From Oscillatoria sp. FACHB-1407 (lineage in GTDB: Bacteria; Cyanobacteriota; Cyanobacteriia; Elainellales; Elainellaceae): DNA of 64,000 nucleotides. Below the pieces are notes generated by a model. It was not told the origin of the DNA. It ran no database searches and saw nothing but the letters and a program-made list of their open reading frames with translations. The translations under genes and the position numbers were made by a program. The stretch spans positions 434,001-498,000 of the forward strand of contig NZ_JACJSA010000001.1 in assembly GCF_014697545.1 (NCBI RefSeq), given 5' to 3'. Positions within the stretch are counted from its first letter, which is position 1, and each line of letters opens with the position of its first letter. Of this stretch, positions 1 through 8,394 are shown one piece after another.

Positions 1-2
1 AT

Positions 3-569
3 GTTCGCCGTCTATTGGATGACTCCATTGAACCGACTGTGGATCACCGACTGCGGGAGATGGGCGATCTCGAATTAGACAAGATGTCTCGATTTTTAGG
101 AACGCAGGAGCTAGCTGAGCGATTCAATATCAACATCTATAACACCCAACATCAAGGAGATCACAAACCCATGACCGAGATTACCAATAACAACCAGGGC
201 GCAAACATCGCCAACCTCGTCAACGAAGCTAAAGACAACGCTCAAGTCACCGCCTCCAACTTCACCCAGACCAGTGGTGTCTCCACCACCGACCTGCTGC
301 AAATCATCAACACTCTGCGTCAAACCGTTGCCCAGTTGCCTCAAGAGACTCAAGCAGAGATCATTGTCGATCTGGAGGATGTCGAAGACGAGATCAAAAA
401 ACCAGAGAATCAACGCAATCCGACCCGCCTGAAAAAGCGTTTAACTGCCCTGCTTGCCGCAGCTTCCGTCGCCGCCACCTCCGTTGCCGCAATGAATGAG
501 TTCACTGGCAACGTCATCGATCTGGGTGACAAGTTAGGCATTGAGCTTCAACTTCCCGCTGCCCCTTAA
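3..569 (+). CDS. Conserved hypothetical protein, 5' end outside or near window edge
   Basis: The reading frame is open from the window edge, so the true start may lie upstream. An internal ATG at 171 is preceded by AAGGAGA at 154-160, which is a good ribosome binding site, so a 132-residue protein starting MTEITNNN is an alternative. The first part is charged and looks coding. The C-terminal part has an acidic stretch (DLEDVEDEIKK), then a basic segment and an Ala-rich weakly hydrophobic helix, ending ELQLPAAP. From memory this resembles C-terminal modules found in cyanobacterial pentapeptide-repeat and signalling proteins, but I cannot name a family. No catalytic motif is visible. Dispersed repeats follow directly downstream. 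Confidence 0.6.
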   Translation, partial: VRRLLDDSIEPTVDHRLREMGDLELDKMSRFLGTQELAERFNINIYNTQHQGDHKPMTEITNNNQGANIANLVNEAKDNAQVTASNFTQTSGVSTTDLLQIINTLRQTVAQLPQETQAEIIVDLEDVEDEIKKPENQRNPTRLKKRLTALLAAASVAATSVAAMNEFTGNVIDLGDKLGIELQLPAAP

Positions 570-617
570 TGTGTTCCCACGATCTAGCCGCTCATCTTTG
601 TGTAGTTCACATCCAAT

Positions 618-749
618 AAAAATCTTGGTGGTTGAAACCGCTGCTACACAAACAAAACCGTTCTGCGTCGGTTCAACAAACCCTTATCTCCGGTAGTCCG
701 CGACGGCGGACTTCGTCTCGATAGCCGCGAATTTATTCGCCAGGTGTTT
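618..749 (+). repeat. Dispersed repeat family B, copy 1
   Basis: The segment reads GGTTGAAACCGCTGCTACAC, then AAAACCG...CGTCGGTT, CGGCGGACTTCG and AGCCGCGAATTTATTCGCC. The same order of blocks recurs at 9423-9562 and 15675-15827, with partial copies near 36668 and 38221. It holds several short inverted repeats and no convincing ORF. It is a non-autonomous intergenic repeat of a kind common in cyanobacterial genomes. Confidence 0.75.
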
Positions 750-880
750 GATCCCCCCTTGCCCCCCTTAAAAAGGAGGGAACCGGATCGGAAGTCCCCC
801 AATTTTGGGGGGTTGGGGGGTTGGGGGGCAAATGCAGGATTTTGGGGTTGATACAGGAGATGTGTGTACACGGTAGATTT
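750..880 (+). repeat. Dispersed repeat family E, copy 1
   Basis: The blocks are CCCCCCTT...AAAAAGGAGGGAACCGGATCG, then runs of C and G, then GGAGATGTGTGTACACGGTAG. The same blocks occur twice at 57678-57850 and 57900-58050. The C-rich and G-rich tracts can pair. It directly abuts the family B copy, so two unrelated repeats fill this whole 335-base gap between genes. Confidence 0.7.
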
Positions 881-904
881 GATATAACTCAACCAAATCA
901 ACCC

Positions 905-1972
905 TTATCGCGTCAACTGAACCACCGTCGAAGTCGTTTGCGCTTCCTCACCGTCAGGTGGCATCCAGGAAATCCCCTGAATCTCCACCGTCTGAAACAA
1001 TGGATTAATCGTAAAACTGCTCCGAAACGCCACCGTTTGTCCAGGTTGCACCTCAACCGGAATAATGTCCTCCCGACCTGTCCGGAAGATATCCGGCGCA
1101 TTCGCAGACGTCGCTTTGTAGATTAAAGAAAGTTGGGTAATGGGTTGGCTCGTGTGATTGGTGATGCAACCGATCAGATAATCGGCTCCAGAGTCATCAT
1201 TCGCTCCTTGAAAATCGACTTGATTAATTTCCACAGGCAACGATTCGGGAGTAGTAGAGATAGACGGGCATCTCCCCGACCCAACCGTTTGAGTTTCGGT
1301 CGATGAGACGGCAGCAGACAGACCGACATCTCTAGGAATCGTTTGATTCGTATTGCGTTGAGCGATCGCCAACTGTTCTTGCAGTTCCACAATTCGCGTT
1401 TGAGCCGTGTCATAGTTAGCACTGCTAGCCGGGACAGCTTGCAGCAATTGGATTGCTTTTTCCAACTTGTGACTCACCATGATCCAGTCATCTACCGATG
1501 CAGCGGACTGCGACCAACCGAGTGCTTGTTGAGCGATCGCCTGTCCTTCTGCAAACGTATCAATTGGTTCTGCCACGGGAGGTGTTACCTGTTCATAGGA
1601 AACAGGCAGGGCACTGGTTGCATCCGGTGAGGGAACTGAGGTCGAAGCTGCCAGTTCACCCAATCCAACCTTCAAACCAACTCCGCTCAAGATCACGACA
1701 CCTGCCGCCAGTGATAATCCCCGCATCCAATATTGGCTTTTCTTTTGAGCAACAGGAACCGTGCTGACCTGCACTCGGACAGTCGGTTGAGCGTGAGGAG
1801 TAGCTGGTTGTGATACAGATTTGAGTTTAGAGGGTGATTGAGCAGGTGATTTTTTTAAAGTCGATCTGAGTTTAGTAGAAGACTTTTGCTTCGCCACTTG
1901 AAGTACAAAATCAAACTTCTGCTCAAGAGCATCAGAATTAGAGTAGAGTTTTTTACTATTGAGTAGAGTCAT
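905..1972 (-). CDS. Membrane-anchored hypothetical protein at end of pilin-like operon
   Basis: This 355-residue protein has a basic, low-complexity cytoplasmic N-terminus rich in Ser, Lys and Pro. One membrane segment lies at about residues 84-106 (SLAAGVVILSGVGLKVGLG). A Gln/Ala-rich helical region of about residues 140-205 looks like a coiled coil. The C-terminal 110 residues look like a beta-sandwich (TNHTSQPITQLSLIYKA, QPGQTVAFRSSF), similar in character to FxLYD-type extracytoplasmic domains; that is inference. It is the last gene of a minus-strand cluster, 74 bases after a PilW-like gene. It may therefore be co-transcribed with the pilin genes and help with pilus or secretion assembly, though nothing in the sequence proves this. 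Confidence 0.75.
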   Translation of the reverse strand: MTLLNSKKLYSNSDALEQKFDFVLQVAKQKSSTKLRSTLKKSPAQSPSKLKSVSQPATPHAQPTVRVQVSTVPVAQKKSQYWMRGLSLAAGVVILSGVGLKVGLGELAASTSVPSPDATSALPVSYEQVTPPVAEPIDTFAEGQAIAQQALGWSQSAASVDDWIMVSHKLEKAIQLLQAVPASSANYDTAQTRIVELQEQLAIAQRNTNQTIPRDVGLSAAVSSTETQTVGSGRCPSISTTPESLPVEINQVDFQGANDDSGADYLIGCITNHTSQPITQLSLIYKATSANAPDIFRTGREDIIPVEVQPGQTVAFRSSFTINPLFQTVEIQGISWMPPDGEEAQTTSTVVQLTR

Positions 1973-2046
1973 GGCTGTAAATGAAGAAATAAGTTGGCGT
2001 AAAGAAACAGGAGCAGGTTTTCAAGTTTGAAGCGATTGAATCGAAA

Positions 2047-2676
2047 TTAGAAACTGCGAGTCGATGCTTGACTGACAACAGGATAGATAGCCGCTGTATT
2101 GCCTAATGCATCAACCACTCTGCCGTACAAGTAGAGCGTGGCTGACCGACTGCTAGCATCAATGCAAGCGTAAAAACCATCGGCTCCAGAGAGTTGAGCC
2201 GTACAAGCAGGTTGTGTCGCTGGAGCAGTCAGAGCATCCATCAAGATCGTGTCACTGACAACAACATTGCCACTGGTCAAAACTCGACGGTTAATCACTA
2301 CAGGCTTGAGCCAGACAGCATTGGGACACGCATTGATATTGTTAACGTAATAAGAAATTAGACTGTTATCGGGCATTGTTAACGTCAATACACCTGTTGC
2401 AGTGCCACAGCTTGGCGCAGGGATAGAGCCGCTTGCAGGGACGGTAATTCGCTTTGCCATGCGAATCTCATCCGTAATGAAATCCATCGACTGGTTTAGG
2501 CTAATGCGTCGTGTAATTTCTGATTCAGATTCCTGATCGGCTCGCATCATGGAGATGATGCCTGAAGTCGTCAGCATCAACATAATGCTGGTTAACGTCA
2601 CTGCTAACAGTAATTCAAGCAGGGTAAACCCTGCCGTTTTTCTAGATCGCAGAAACTCAATAACGATACAGTTCAT
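2047..2676 (-). CDS. PilW-like minor pseudopilin
   Basis: The 209-residue protein carries a class III (type IV pilin) signal: short basic leader ending in Gly, then FTLLELLLAVTLTSIMLML. The predicted cut is between Gly and Phe, and Glu is at mature position 5. After the hydrophobic helix come a coiled segment (RADQESESEITRRISLNQ) and a beta-rich body with four Cys, as in PilW/HpsC-type proteins. It starts 26 bases after the FimT/GspH-like gene. Such proteins prime or tip type IV pili or type II-like secretion filaments. In cyanobacteria similar sets are the Hps hormogonium-polysaccharide pseudopilins and the Synechocystis slr2015-slr2018 cluster. I cannot decide which from sequence alone, so no symbol is given. 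Confidence 0.85.
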   Translation of the reverse strand: MNCIVIEFLRSRKTAGFTLLELLLAVTLTSIMLMLTTSGIISMMRADQESESEITRRISLNQSMDFITDEIRMAKRITVPASGSIPAPSCGTATGVLTLTMPDNSLISYYVNNINACPNAVWLKPVVINRRVLTSGNVVVSDTILMDALTAPATQPACTAQLSGADGFYACIDASSRSATLYLYGRVVDALGNTAAIYPVVSQASTRSF

Positions 2677-2701
2677 GGCGTTAACTCAATACTCACTTGC
2701 G

Positions 2702-3250
2702 TTACGGCAAACAGTTATTTTCGGTCGGGGTTCCCGTGCCACTATAGGTTCCAGTTCTGACTAAGCCGAGTGGTGCAGAGACGACCAGACAGGGTCGTGT
2801 AACTGAGCGGTTGGAAGAAATCACAATCGTGACGGGAGCCGTCAGGGGTTGTCCATTGGCGTTGGCGATCGTTCCTTTAATACCCACTTGGAGGCTATTC
2901 ACAGAAGACTGCAAAGACACTCCCTCAAACTGACGGTTACCCGTCACCAGACAGCTTCCCGACACCTGGTTAGCAGCAAAATTCAGCATGCAATTGCGGC
3001 TATTGCGAAAAGCTTGCCGTTTTGCTTCGTGGATTGCACTTTGGACTTCAGCGATCGCTCCATGGGTTCTAAAACGGGAATACCACCCCAACAAACCGGG
3101 AGCCGCGATCGCACTCAGCACAAGCACGATTGCCACAACAATCAGCGATTCCAGTACTGTAAATCCTTGATCAGAGCAGGGGACAGCATGAACTGGAGCG
3201 GATAAGTTGAGGCGACGTTTATTGAAATCGTTGACATTGAAAAGTCGCAT
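2702..3250 (-). CDS. GspH/FimT-like pseudopilin
   Basis: The 182-residue protein has a long leader of about 29 residues ending in Gly, then FTVLESLIVVAIVLVLSAIA with Glu at mature position 5. Next come QSAIHEAKRQAFRNSRNC, typical of GspH/FimT pseudopilins, and a beta-rich body with paired Cys. The coding start overlaps the end of the upstream PilV-like gene by 32 bases, which suggests translational coupling. It should sit in the inner membrane until assembled into a pilus or pseudopilus tip complex. The leader is longer than usual, and a later start is possible, but the only in-frame ATG before the cleavage site is the one chosen. Confidence 0.85.
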   Translation of the reverse strand: MRLFNVNDFNKRRLNLSAPVHAVPCSDQGFTVLESLIVVAIVLVLSAIAAPGLLGWYSRFRTHGAIAEVQSAIHEAKRQAFRNSRNCMLNFAANQVSGSCLVTGNRQFEGVSLQSSVNSLQVGIKGTIANANGQPLTAPVTIVISSNRSVTRPCLVVSAPLGLVRTGTYSGTGTPTENNCLP

Positions 3251-3935
3251 CGGGCATTACTTCTGTGTAAACGGTGGCGGTTGTTGTAGTGCGTCCCTGA
3301 GGGGTAACGGTGTAAGCCAATTGGAGAACTGAAAAAGGGGCTGCATTTCTCACCGTAGCTTGACGAGTCATGGTGTAGGGTCTTCCAGAGATTGTGAGGG
3401 TACTGCTCACTAAGGGGGGTAAGCTTTGTTGCAGTGCAAATGCTAGTCCTGACGGTGTAGCTGTTGCATTACATTTACTCAGGGGAATGATTAAACTGTT
3501 TTGCGCTGCATTAAATCTCAACCCATTGGTCAGTCGCACAACATTACCATTCACACTTTGAATCACGTATATCGTTGAGTCTCCGGCGATCGCAATTTGT
3601 TCACCTGTCGTTAAACTATGGCTCGCGACGAGGGGTAGATTTTGTTGTCCTGCGGTTACGTTTGACGCAAGAGAATAGCTCATTTGAGCAGCTTGGCGTT
3701 TTACACCTTCAATGTCTCTCTCAATCCAATTCGTTACTTCTGTGACAGTGCGCGCTCGTAACTTAAACATCGACGTGGTCACAATTGACATCATTCCAAC
3801 ACTCATAAACAGCGAGATGATGACAATCGCCACTAACACTTCCATCAAAGTCAACCCCTGAGAGGATTGTTTACCGCTTCTAAATAACTGCTCTTGCAAC
3901 CGAGCAGTGAAGATTGCCATATTTCGAGTAGCCAT
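3219..3935 (-). CDS. PilV-like minor pseudopilin
   Basis: The 238-residue protein has a basic leader, then QG followed by LTLMEVLVAIVIISLFMSVG, with Glu at mature position 5. That is the type IV prepilin signature. The region after the helix (ERDIEGVKRQAAQMSYSL) is helical, and the rest is predicted beta-rich. It begins 18 bases after the PilX-like gene and overlaps the next gene, so these are one transcript. A second ATG five codons in is possible as a start. It probably works with its three neighbours as a minor-pilin complex needed to initiate pilus assembly. Confidence 0.85.
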   Translation of the reverse strand: MATRNMAIFTARLQEQLFRSGKQSSQGLTLMEVLVAIVIISLFMSVGMMSIVTTSMFKLRARTVTEVTNWIERDIEGVKRQAAQMSYSLASNVTAGQQNLPLVASHSLTTGEQIAIAGDSTIYVIQSVNGNVVRLTNGLRFNAAQNSLIIPLSKCNATATPSGLAFALQQSLPPLVSSTLTISGRPYTMTRQATVRNAAPFSVLQLAYTVTPQGRTTTTATVYTEVMPDATFQCQRFQ

Positions 3936-3953
3936 AATTCTCCTTCGACTACA

Positions 3954-5312
3954 CTATTGAGAATCCAGTTGGGATTGCTGAGCAATGTCCAGTCTTTCCC
4001 ACGTACTGGCAGGGGCAAGCTTAGGGGGCAAGTTTTGGGGCAACCCTGGAGCAAAGTCCCAGTTGGCTAATTGAGTGACGGTAATGTTGCTCGTGTTTGA
4101 GCCACACGCCCCAGAGTTGCTCCAGTCTCTCGTCCAAACTGCCCCGAAAAACCCCCCTTGTCCACCTCCGGTTCCAGCCACCCCAACGGCATAGTTAGGT
4201 GCCAGAATAAAGGCATCAATGCGGTTATTTCCATTCAGACAGATGGAACTATTTTGTCCTCCGTATCCATAGATCTGAAAGTTAGTCGGGTCACATGTCG
4301 AAGACCCAGCACAGCTATGGTTGATGTTACCGCCACGTCGAATATTGCCTCTCAAATAAAACCTGACCATAGCTCCTGGTGTGATTGTCAGGCTGCGATT
4401 ATTGGCAATGTTGAGGTCGTTGACATCGTATTCGTAGATGGGGTAGGTCTGTCCACGAATTACCCGCATTGTCGGTGTATCTTGCGGTCGTGGCAGGGTG
4501 ACGTTTGTGTTGATGTTCGTTGGTAAGGAATTGAATAGCGGCGAGGGAATGGGGGGTAACGCCGGTAATCTGAGGTTCGTGTATTGTGCCCGATAGGGTT
4601 GCCCTGTAGCGGGATCATTGCCTGTGACGTTAACACTGTTCAGTGAAACTCGGCAGTCGTTGAGCAACACATTGCCCTGAATCGTATTGTTGGACGTGCC
4701 ACCCTCCGCTAGCCAAAGCCCCGGAACAGGCGCACCTGTCATATCTCCAACCAAAATTGGAATGGTAATTCTCAATCGGTTGGTGCTTTGCTGACTTTGC
4801 GATCGCCCCTCAACTTCTAAGACACCTCTTCCGGGGGCACTGCGAGGCTGAGCCGGATTGTCAGGAATGTAAGTGTAATTGACAAGCCTGAATTGTCCAC
4901 GACCAGGGTTTTGAGGATCGATATTTTGCCAGGTTGTGGCAGTCGTCGCGAAATTGACAATTTGAGTTGTGGTTGTGGGGCTACAACTACTGAGCACACT
5001 TGACAGAGTTGTGGTTGCCGTCAACCAATCCCTGAGGTCATAAGTGGCGATCGCACGATTGGCTTCAATAAAGGCTTGTAAGCGAGCGACACCACCTTCA
5101 GTGGTATTCAAGCTACTGTCTGCGGCTTGCTGCATTGAAGCAGTGACTTGATCGTTTTGAGAACGTAGCAGCAACGTTCCTCCCAGGAGAAGAATCACTA
5201 ATCCACAGACAAGGGCTGTAGGCAATGCAAAACCCTGTTGGCTGATTGAACGCGCTAGAAAATACCGAGTTTTGAGTTGAACCTCAATAGATAACTTGAT
5301 TCGTTTGAACAC
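3954..5312 (-). CDS. PilX/GspK-like large minor pilin
   Basis: The 452-residue protein is first in the operon. Its leader ends QQG and is followed by FALPTALVCGLVILLLGGTL. There is no Glu at mature position 5, as in GspK/PilX proteins that cap pseudopili. The next helix has AADSSLNTTEGGVARLQAFIE, a pattern seen in PilX-like proteins. The remaining 370 residues are Asn, Gly and Pro rich and beta-like, with several Cys and a part resembling right-handed repeats (NNTIQGNVLLNDCRVSLN). It is too short for the large HpsA protein, although the operon order resembles Hps and slr2015-slr2018 loci. The likely role is initiation or adhesion at the pilus tip. Confidence 0.8.
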   Translation of the reverse strand: MFKRIKLSIEVQLKTRYFLARSISQQGFALPTALVCGLVILLLGGTLLLRSQNDQVTASMQQAADSSLNTTEGGVARLQAFIEANRAIATYDLRDWLTATTTLSSVLSSCSPTTTTQIVNFATTATTWQNIDPQNPGRGQFRLVNYTYIPDNPAQPRSAPGRGVLEVEGRSQSQQSTNRLRITIPILVGDMTGAPVPGLWLAEGGTSNNTIQGNVLLNDCRVSLNSVNVTGNDPATGQPYRAQYTNLRLPALPPIPSPLFNSLPTNINTNVTLPRPQDTPTMRVIRGQTYPIYEYDVNDLNIANNRSLTITPGAMVRFYLRGNIRRGGNINHSCAGSSTCDPTNFQIYGYGGQNSSICLNGNNRIDAFILAPNYAVGVAGTGGGQGGFFGAVWTRDWSNSGACGSNTSNITVTQLANWDFAPGLPQNLPPKLAPASTWERLDIAQQSQLDSQ

Positions 5313-5417
5313 TTCAGTTCCAATCCTTCACACAAAAACATGAGGTAGTGACTACTCCCTGATTGAGTACCCTTGATTACATCTGACCAGTTTTCTATCG
5401 CAACCAGAGGGTTTGGT

Positions 5418-5498
5418 TAGGATGGGGTGCAGGGGTGAAACCCCTGATTGGGAGCGCATTCCCCACATCCCTTAACCCAATTGTCCCGACAGTTGCTA
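5418..5498 (-). repeat. Dispersed repeat family A, copy 1
   Basis: The segment carries GGGGTGCAGGGGTGAAACCCCT and ends CCCGACAGTTGCTAG. In reverse orientation it matches the order seen at 10882-10968 and 22764-22850: CAACTGTC-GA-GACAGTTG inverted repeat, then a GGGG/CCCC hairpin region. Confidence 0.6.
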
Positions 5499-6206
5499 GA
5501 TGACAGAAGTGGAGTTAATGAAGGTGGAGTTTGAGGGCGATCGCTACACATAACCCCACAGTTCTGTCATTTTGCTGGTTAGGATAAGTTGGAAGTTTTA
5601 ACGGTTTTGGCAGTTGTTGGAGCAATAGATGAAGCGGTAGAGGCTTAAGAAAAAATCTGACTTGAGGGTTACAACTCCCGCACCTGAATTCTTCAAACTT
5701 TGGTCATACCGTAACTAGTCATACCGTAATGATTTTTCAGTGGTAGTGTTTCTCCGTGATATTACAGAAGTAATTCTCATCAGAAGAACTTTTAATTACC
5801 CCCTTAATCACTATTAAATACTGGAATTATTTGTATAAACCGATACGTTAGTGAATTTATCTTAAAGATCAATGCGTCTTGGATGAAGGAAAGACGTTGT
5901 TAAGTTGACGCGATTGAGTAAAAGCATTGATGCGTAAGGGTTTCAGAATTCCTCGATCGGTCGCAGTTCTAATTTAAAGAAATCGTGTCACCCCACCCAT
6001 TCTGGGTTACAGTGGTATGTTTGCCTGAACACGGAGCTATTTTGGCTGGAAGACATTAGTACATTAGCTGAAATATTCTCATGCATTTACTGAACTGAAC
6101 CGCTTCAATTTGCTACAAGTAGATTTGCTACAAGTAGAGCGGCATCAATCTTCACCCCAATTCAATTGGAGTCGGAGGGTTGAGCCAGAGATTAGGCATC
6201 AGGAAT

Positions 6207-6300
6207 GGAAATTAAATAAGTTCGTGTTGCGGTAGGGGCGGGTTTTACCCGTCAAATCCATTGCAGGATATGGGTCTGCTAAACCGCCCGTACAGTTTGT
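6207..6300 (+). repeat. Dispersed repeat family D, copy 1
   Basis: GGAAATTAAATAAGTTCG, GGTAGGGGCGGGTTTTACCC, GTCAAATCC and GTCTGCT occur in this order. The reverse complement of 30140-30234 shows the same blocks. The element lies 40 to 190 bases upstream of the marR-type gene. Confidence 0.6.
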
Positions 6301-6346
6301 GGCTTGATTAAATCCACAATCCTGAGCAGAAAACATCATTATCAAG

Positions 6347-6364
6347 ATTCTTGATATCAAGATA
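6347..6364 (+). promoter_or_regulatory. Probable MarR-family operator
   Basis: TCTTGATATCAAGA at 6349-6362 is a perfect 14-base palindrome. The 18-base window 6347-6364 differs only at its left edge from TATCTTGATATCAAGATA, a sequence I recall as a frequent MarR-family operator. A further TATCAAGA...TCTTGATA inverted repeat overlaps it at 6340-6356. The site ends 34 bases before the chosen start of the MarR gene, which suggests autoregulation. Confidence 0.75.
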
Positions 6365-6398
6365 TAGTGGGAGGGGGAACCCTATCACCACAACCGCT

Positions 6399-6899
6399 AT
6401 GAACCGCGATCGCATCGATGACATTTTGCACCAGTGGCAACAGGAAGCACCTGACTTAGATGTTTCAGCGTTATCTGTGGTGGGGCGGGTGTTACGCATT
6501 GCCCGTTTGCTCGAAAAACATCGAGAAACTGTCCTCGCAGACTACGGGTTAAATGTTTGGTCTTTCGATGTGTTAGCCACATTGCGCCGCCAGGGAGCCC
6601 CCTATCAACTCAAACCAACCGATCTGTACGAGTTGCTGATGCTGTCTTCAGGAGCCATGACCAACCGGATCGATCGCCTGGAACAGGAGGGTGTGGTGGT
6701 TCGCCTGCGTGACCCGCACGATCGCCGCAGTGTGAGTGTTCAACTCACGAACAAAGGCATTGACTTGATGGATAAGGTCATGCCTGTTTTATTTGCCAAA
6801 GAGAAGCAGTTGCTAGAACACTTCACTCAAAGTGAAACGCAAACCTTTGTGCAGCTACTCAGAACGTTTCTCATTTCGCTAAACCGTTCTATCTCTTAG
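6399..6899 (+). CDS. MarR-family transcriptional regulator
   Basis: The 166-residue protein is a dimeric winged-helix repressor of MarR type. After an N-terminal dimer helix come YGLNVWSFDVLATLRRQG, LKPTDLYELLMLSSGAMTNR (the recognition helix-turn-helix) and the wing with DPHDRRSVSVQLTNKG. These fit the family closely in order and length. I chose ATG 6399 because the longer frame starts with TTG at 6351 inside the palindromic operator. The operator just upstream suggests it controls itself. The neighbouring transporter genes at 6985-8178 and 8395-9276 are possible targets, but they lack an obvious copy of the site. Confidence 0.9.
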   Translation: MNRDRIDDILHQWQQEAPDLDVSALSVVGRVLRIARLLEKHRETVLADYGLNVWSFDVLATLRRQGAPYQLKPTDLYELLMLSSGAMTNRIDRLEQEGVVVRLRDPHDRRSVSVQLTNKGIDLMDKVMPVLFAKEKQLLEHFTQSETQTFVQLLRTFLISLNRSIS

Positions 6900-6939
6900 A
6901 GCCATTCTCAGTTGCATAGCATACCGTTTCAGGCGGGTT

Positions 6940-6988
6940 TGGCACCCCCCCTACATCCCCTTGTCTTAACTATTTCGACAGTTGCTAT
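6940..6988 (-). repeat. Dispersed repeat family A, partial copy
   Basis: GGCACCCCCCCTACATCCCC, TTGTC and TTTCGACAGTTGCTATGG match the reverse of family A. It lies in the short gap between the convergent marR and AbrB-type genes and reaches the stop codon of the latter. Confidence 0.5.
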
Positions 6989-8178
6989 GGAAGTTGATTG
7001 CTAGAATGGCTGAGACGACGTTCTAGATAGGTCGCAAGCCCGATCAGTAAGGGCAGAGACAGGTTGATCATCAACAGGCGAACGACGTGCCCAGTGGTAA
7101 CAATTTCGCTGTCTTGGTGCAGCGTAAGCGCAATCCAGATCATCTCTGGCGAACCACCCGGAGCCGCAATTAATAGGCAAGTGAGCCAGTTCCAATGGGT
7201 CACAGCATGAATAATGCAGGCTGCCATGCCTCCAGCCACAAACATCAGGGCGATCGGCACCCCAGATCGGGCAACTGCTGACCATTTTAATCTGCCGTTG
7301 ATGCCCCAATACTCGCCAATTGTGACCCCCAATAGCACCTGACCAACGAGATTAAACAGTAAGGGCAACTTGAGATCCAGCGTAGTTTCGATGGGCAGTA
7401 GCAGCGGCACGACCTCAAATAGCAACCCCACACCGATCGCCCCTAAAAACGCTGCCATAGGTAACTTCAGCCTGTCTCCGATGTACACCACCACAGCGGC
7501 GATCGCCACCATGGCACTAGACACCAATAATTCGTTCAGGGGAATGTGAAATAGATCTTGCAGGAAGGCTGCGATCGAGGTGTGCGTCGAGTGGGCAATG
7601 GCAACGTTGGCAATCAGTGGCATCACCAAAATGACTGACGTAAACCGCATCAACTGTACCAATGACACCAGGTTAGTGTTTTTGCTGAAATCGGCAGCGA
7701 TGCTGACCATGACCCCAATATTGCCGGGGGTAGTCGCCAAAATTGCCGTTAACATGTCGGTCTTTTCGAGGCGGGAGTAAATCATACCGATGACCCCACC
7801 CGCGACCACCAGAAACAACGGCAACCCCAAAAACAACGGCAATTGCAGCGACAATTGGTTGAAGGTGTCGTGCTGAAGGGATAAGCCGATCGCCAAACCA
7901 ATGATCATCTGCCCAACCTTCCTGGCTTTACGGTTTGGTTGCAGTTTTTGCCCGGTCAAGGCTCGATAGCCAAAAGCGGCGATCGCCCCTGCGGCGATTC
8001 CTCCTAATACCCAGGCGGCTCCGTTTAACCCCAGGATGATAAACCCCAACCCAATGAACGCTGCCAGTAGTAGTTCGATTGTGATGACCAGGGGCGTGAT
8101 CAAAAACCGTCTGTTGCCCTCAAAGAGTTGCCACGATGGCTTTTCCCCTGCTAACTTTTGCCCTGCAATGTCAATCAC
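6985..8178 (-). CDS. AbrB-family integral membrane protein (putative transporter)
   Basis: The 397-residue protein is hydrophobic almost throughout, with about ten membrane segments in two similar halves. This matches the AbrB duplication family (formerly called putative ammonia monooxygenase). Characteristic stretches are TPGNIGVMVSIAADF in the first half and its counterpart AAPGGSPEMIWIALTLHQD in the second, the conserved Pro-Gly motifs of the two repeats. The substrate is unknown. It runs convergent to the MarR gene and divergent from the EamA-type gene. The C-terminal end overlaps a repeat fragment by a few bases. Confidence 0.85.
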   Translation of the reverse strand: MIDIAGQKLAGEKPSWQLFEGNRRFLITPLVITIELLLAAFIGLGFIILGLNGAAWVLGGIAAGAIAAFGYRALTGQKLQPNRKARKVGQMIIGLAIGLSLQHDTFNQLSLQLPLFLGLPLFLVVAGGVIGMIYSRLEKTDMLTAILATTPGNIGVMVSIAADFSKNTNLVSLVQLMRFTSVILVMPLIANVAIAHSTHTSIAAFLQDLFHIPLNELLVSSAMVAIAAVVVYIGDRLKLPMAAFLGAIGVGLLFEVVPLLLPIETTLDLKLPLLFNLVGQVLLGVTIGEYWGINGRLKWSAVARSGVPIALMFVAGGMAACIIHAVTHWNWLTCLLIAAPGGSPEMIWIALTLHQDSEIVTTGHVVRLLMINLSLPLLIGLATYLERRLSHSSNQLP

Positions 8179-8394
8179 AATCTATGTCTCCCTGCGGTTC
8201 GGCAATAGCCTTAAATTTTGGTTACATTCCTTCTCAGTACTATAACAATCTTAAAAAGAATCTTAAATGCAGGGTTTGGTAGAGCCTGCTATTCATCTGT
8301 AGGTTATTCAGGCGATGCAAAACTAGAGAAATCTAAGGACAATTGACCCATTACCTTGACCCGATTGTGCATCCCCAGTCCCCAGATCAAATCC

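Larger units (their letters stand above)
5313..6339. other. Gene-free kilobase upstream of pilin operon
   Basis: No ORF here looks real. The stretch holds one reverse copy of repeat family A (5418-5498), a direct duplication of GTCATACCGTAA (5703-5714 and 5718-5729), a tandem pair of TTTGCTACAAGTAGA (6109-6138) and a family D repeat (6207-6300). The AT-rich part between 5700 and 5880 is the likely promoter zone for the pilin operon, but I cannot place a specific promoter. Confidence 0.6.
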
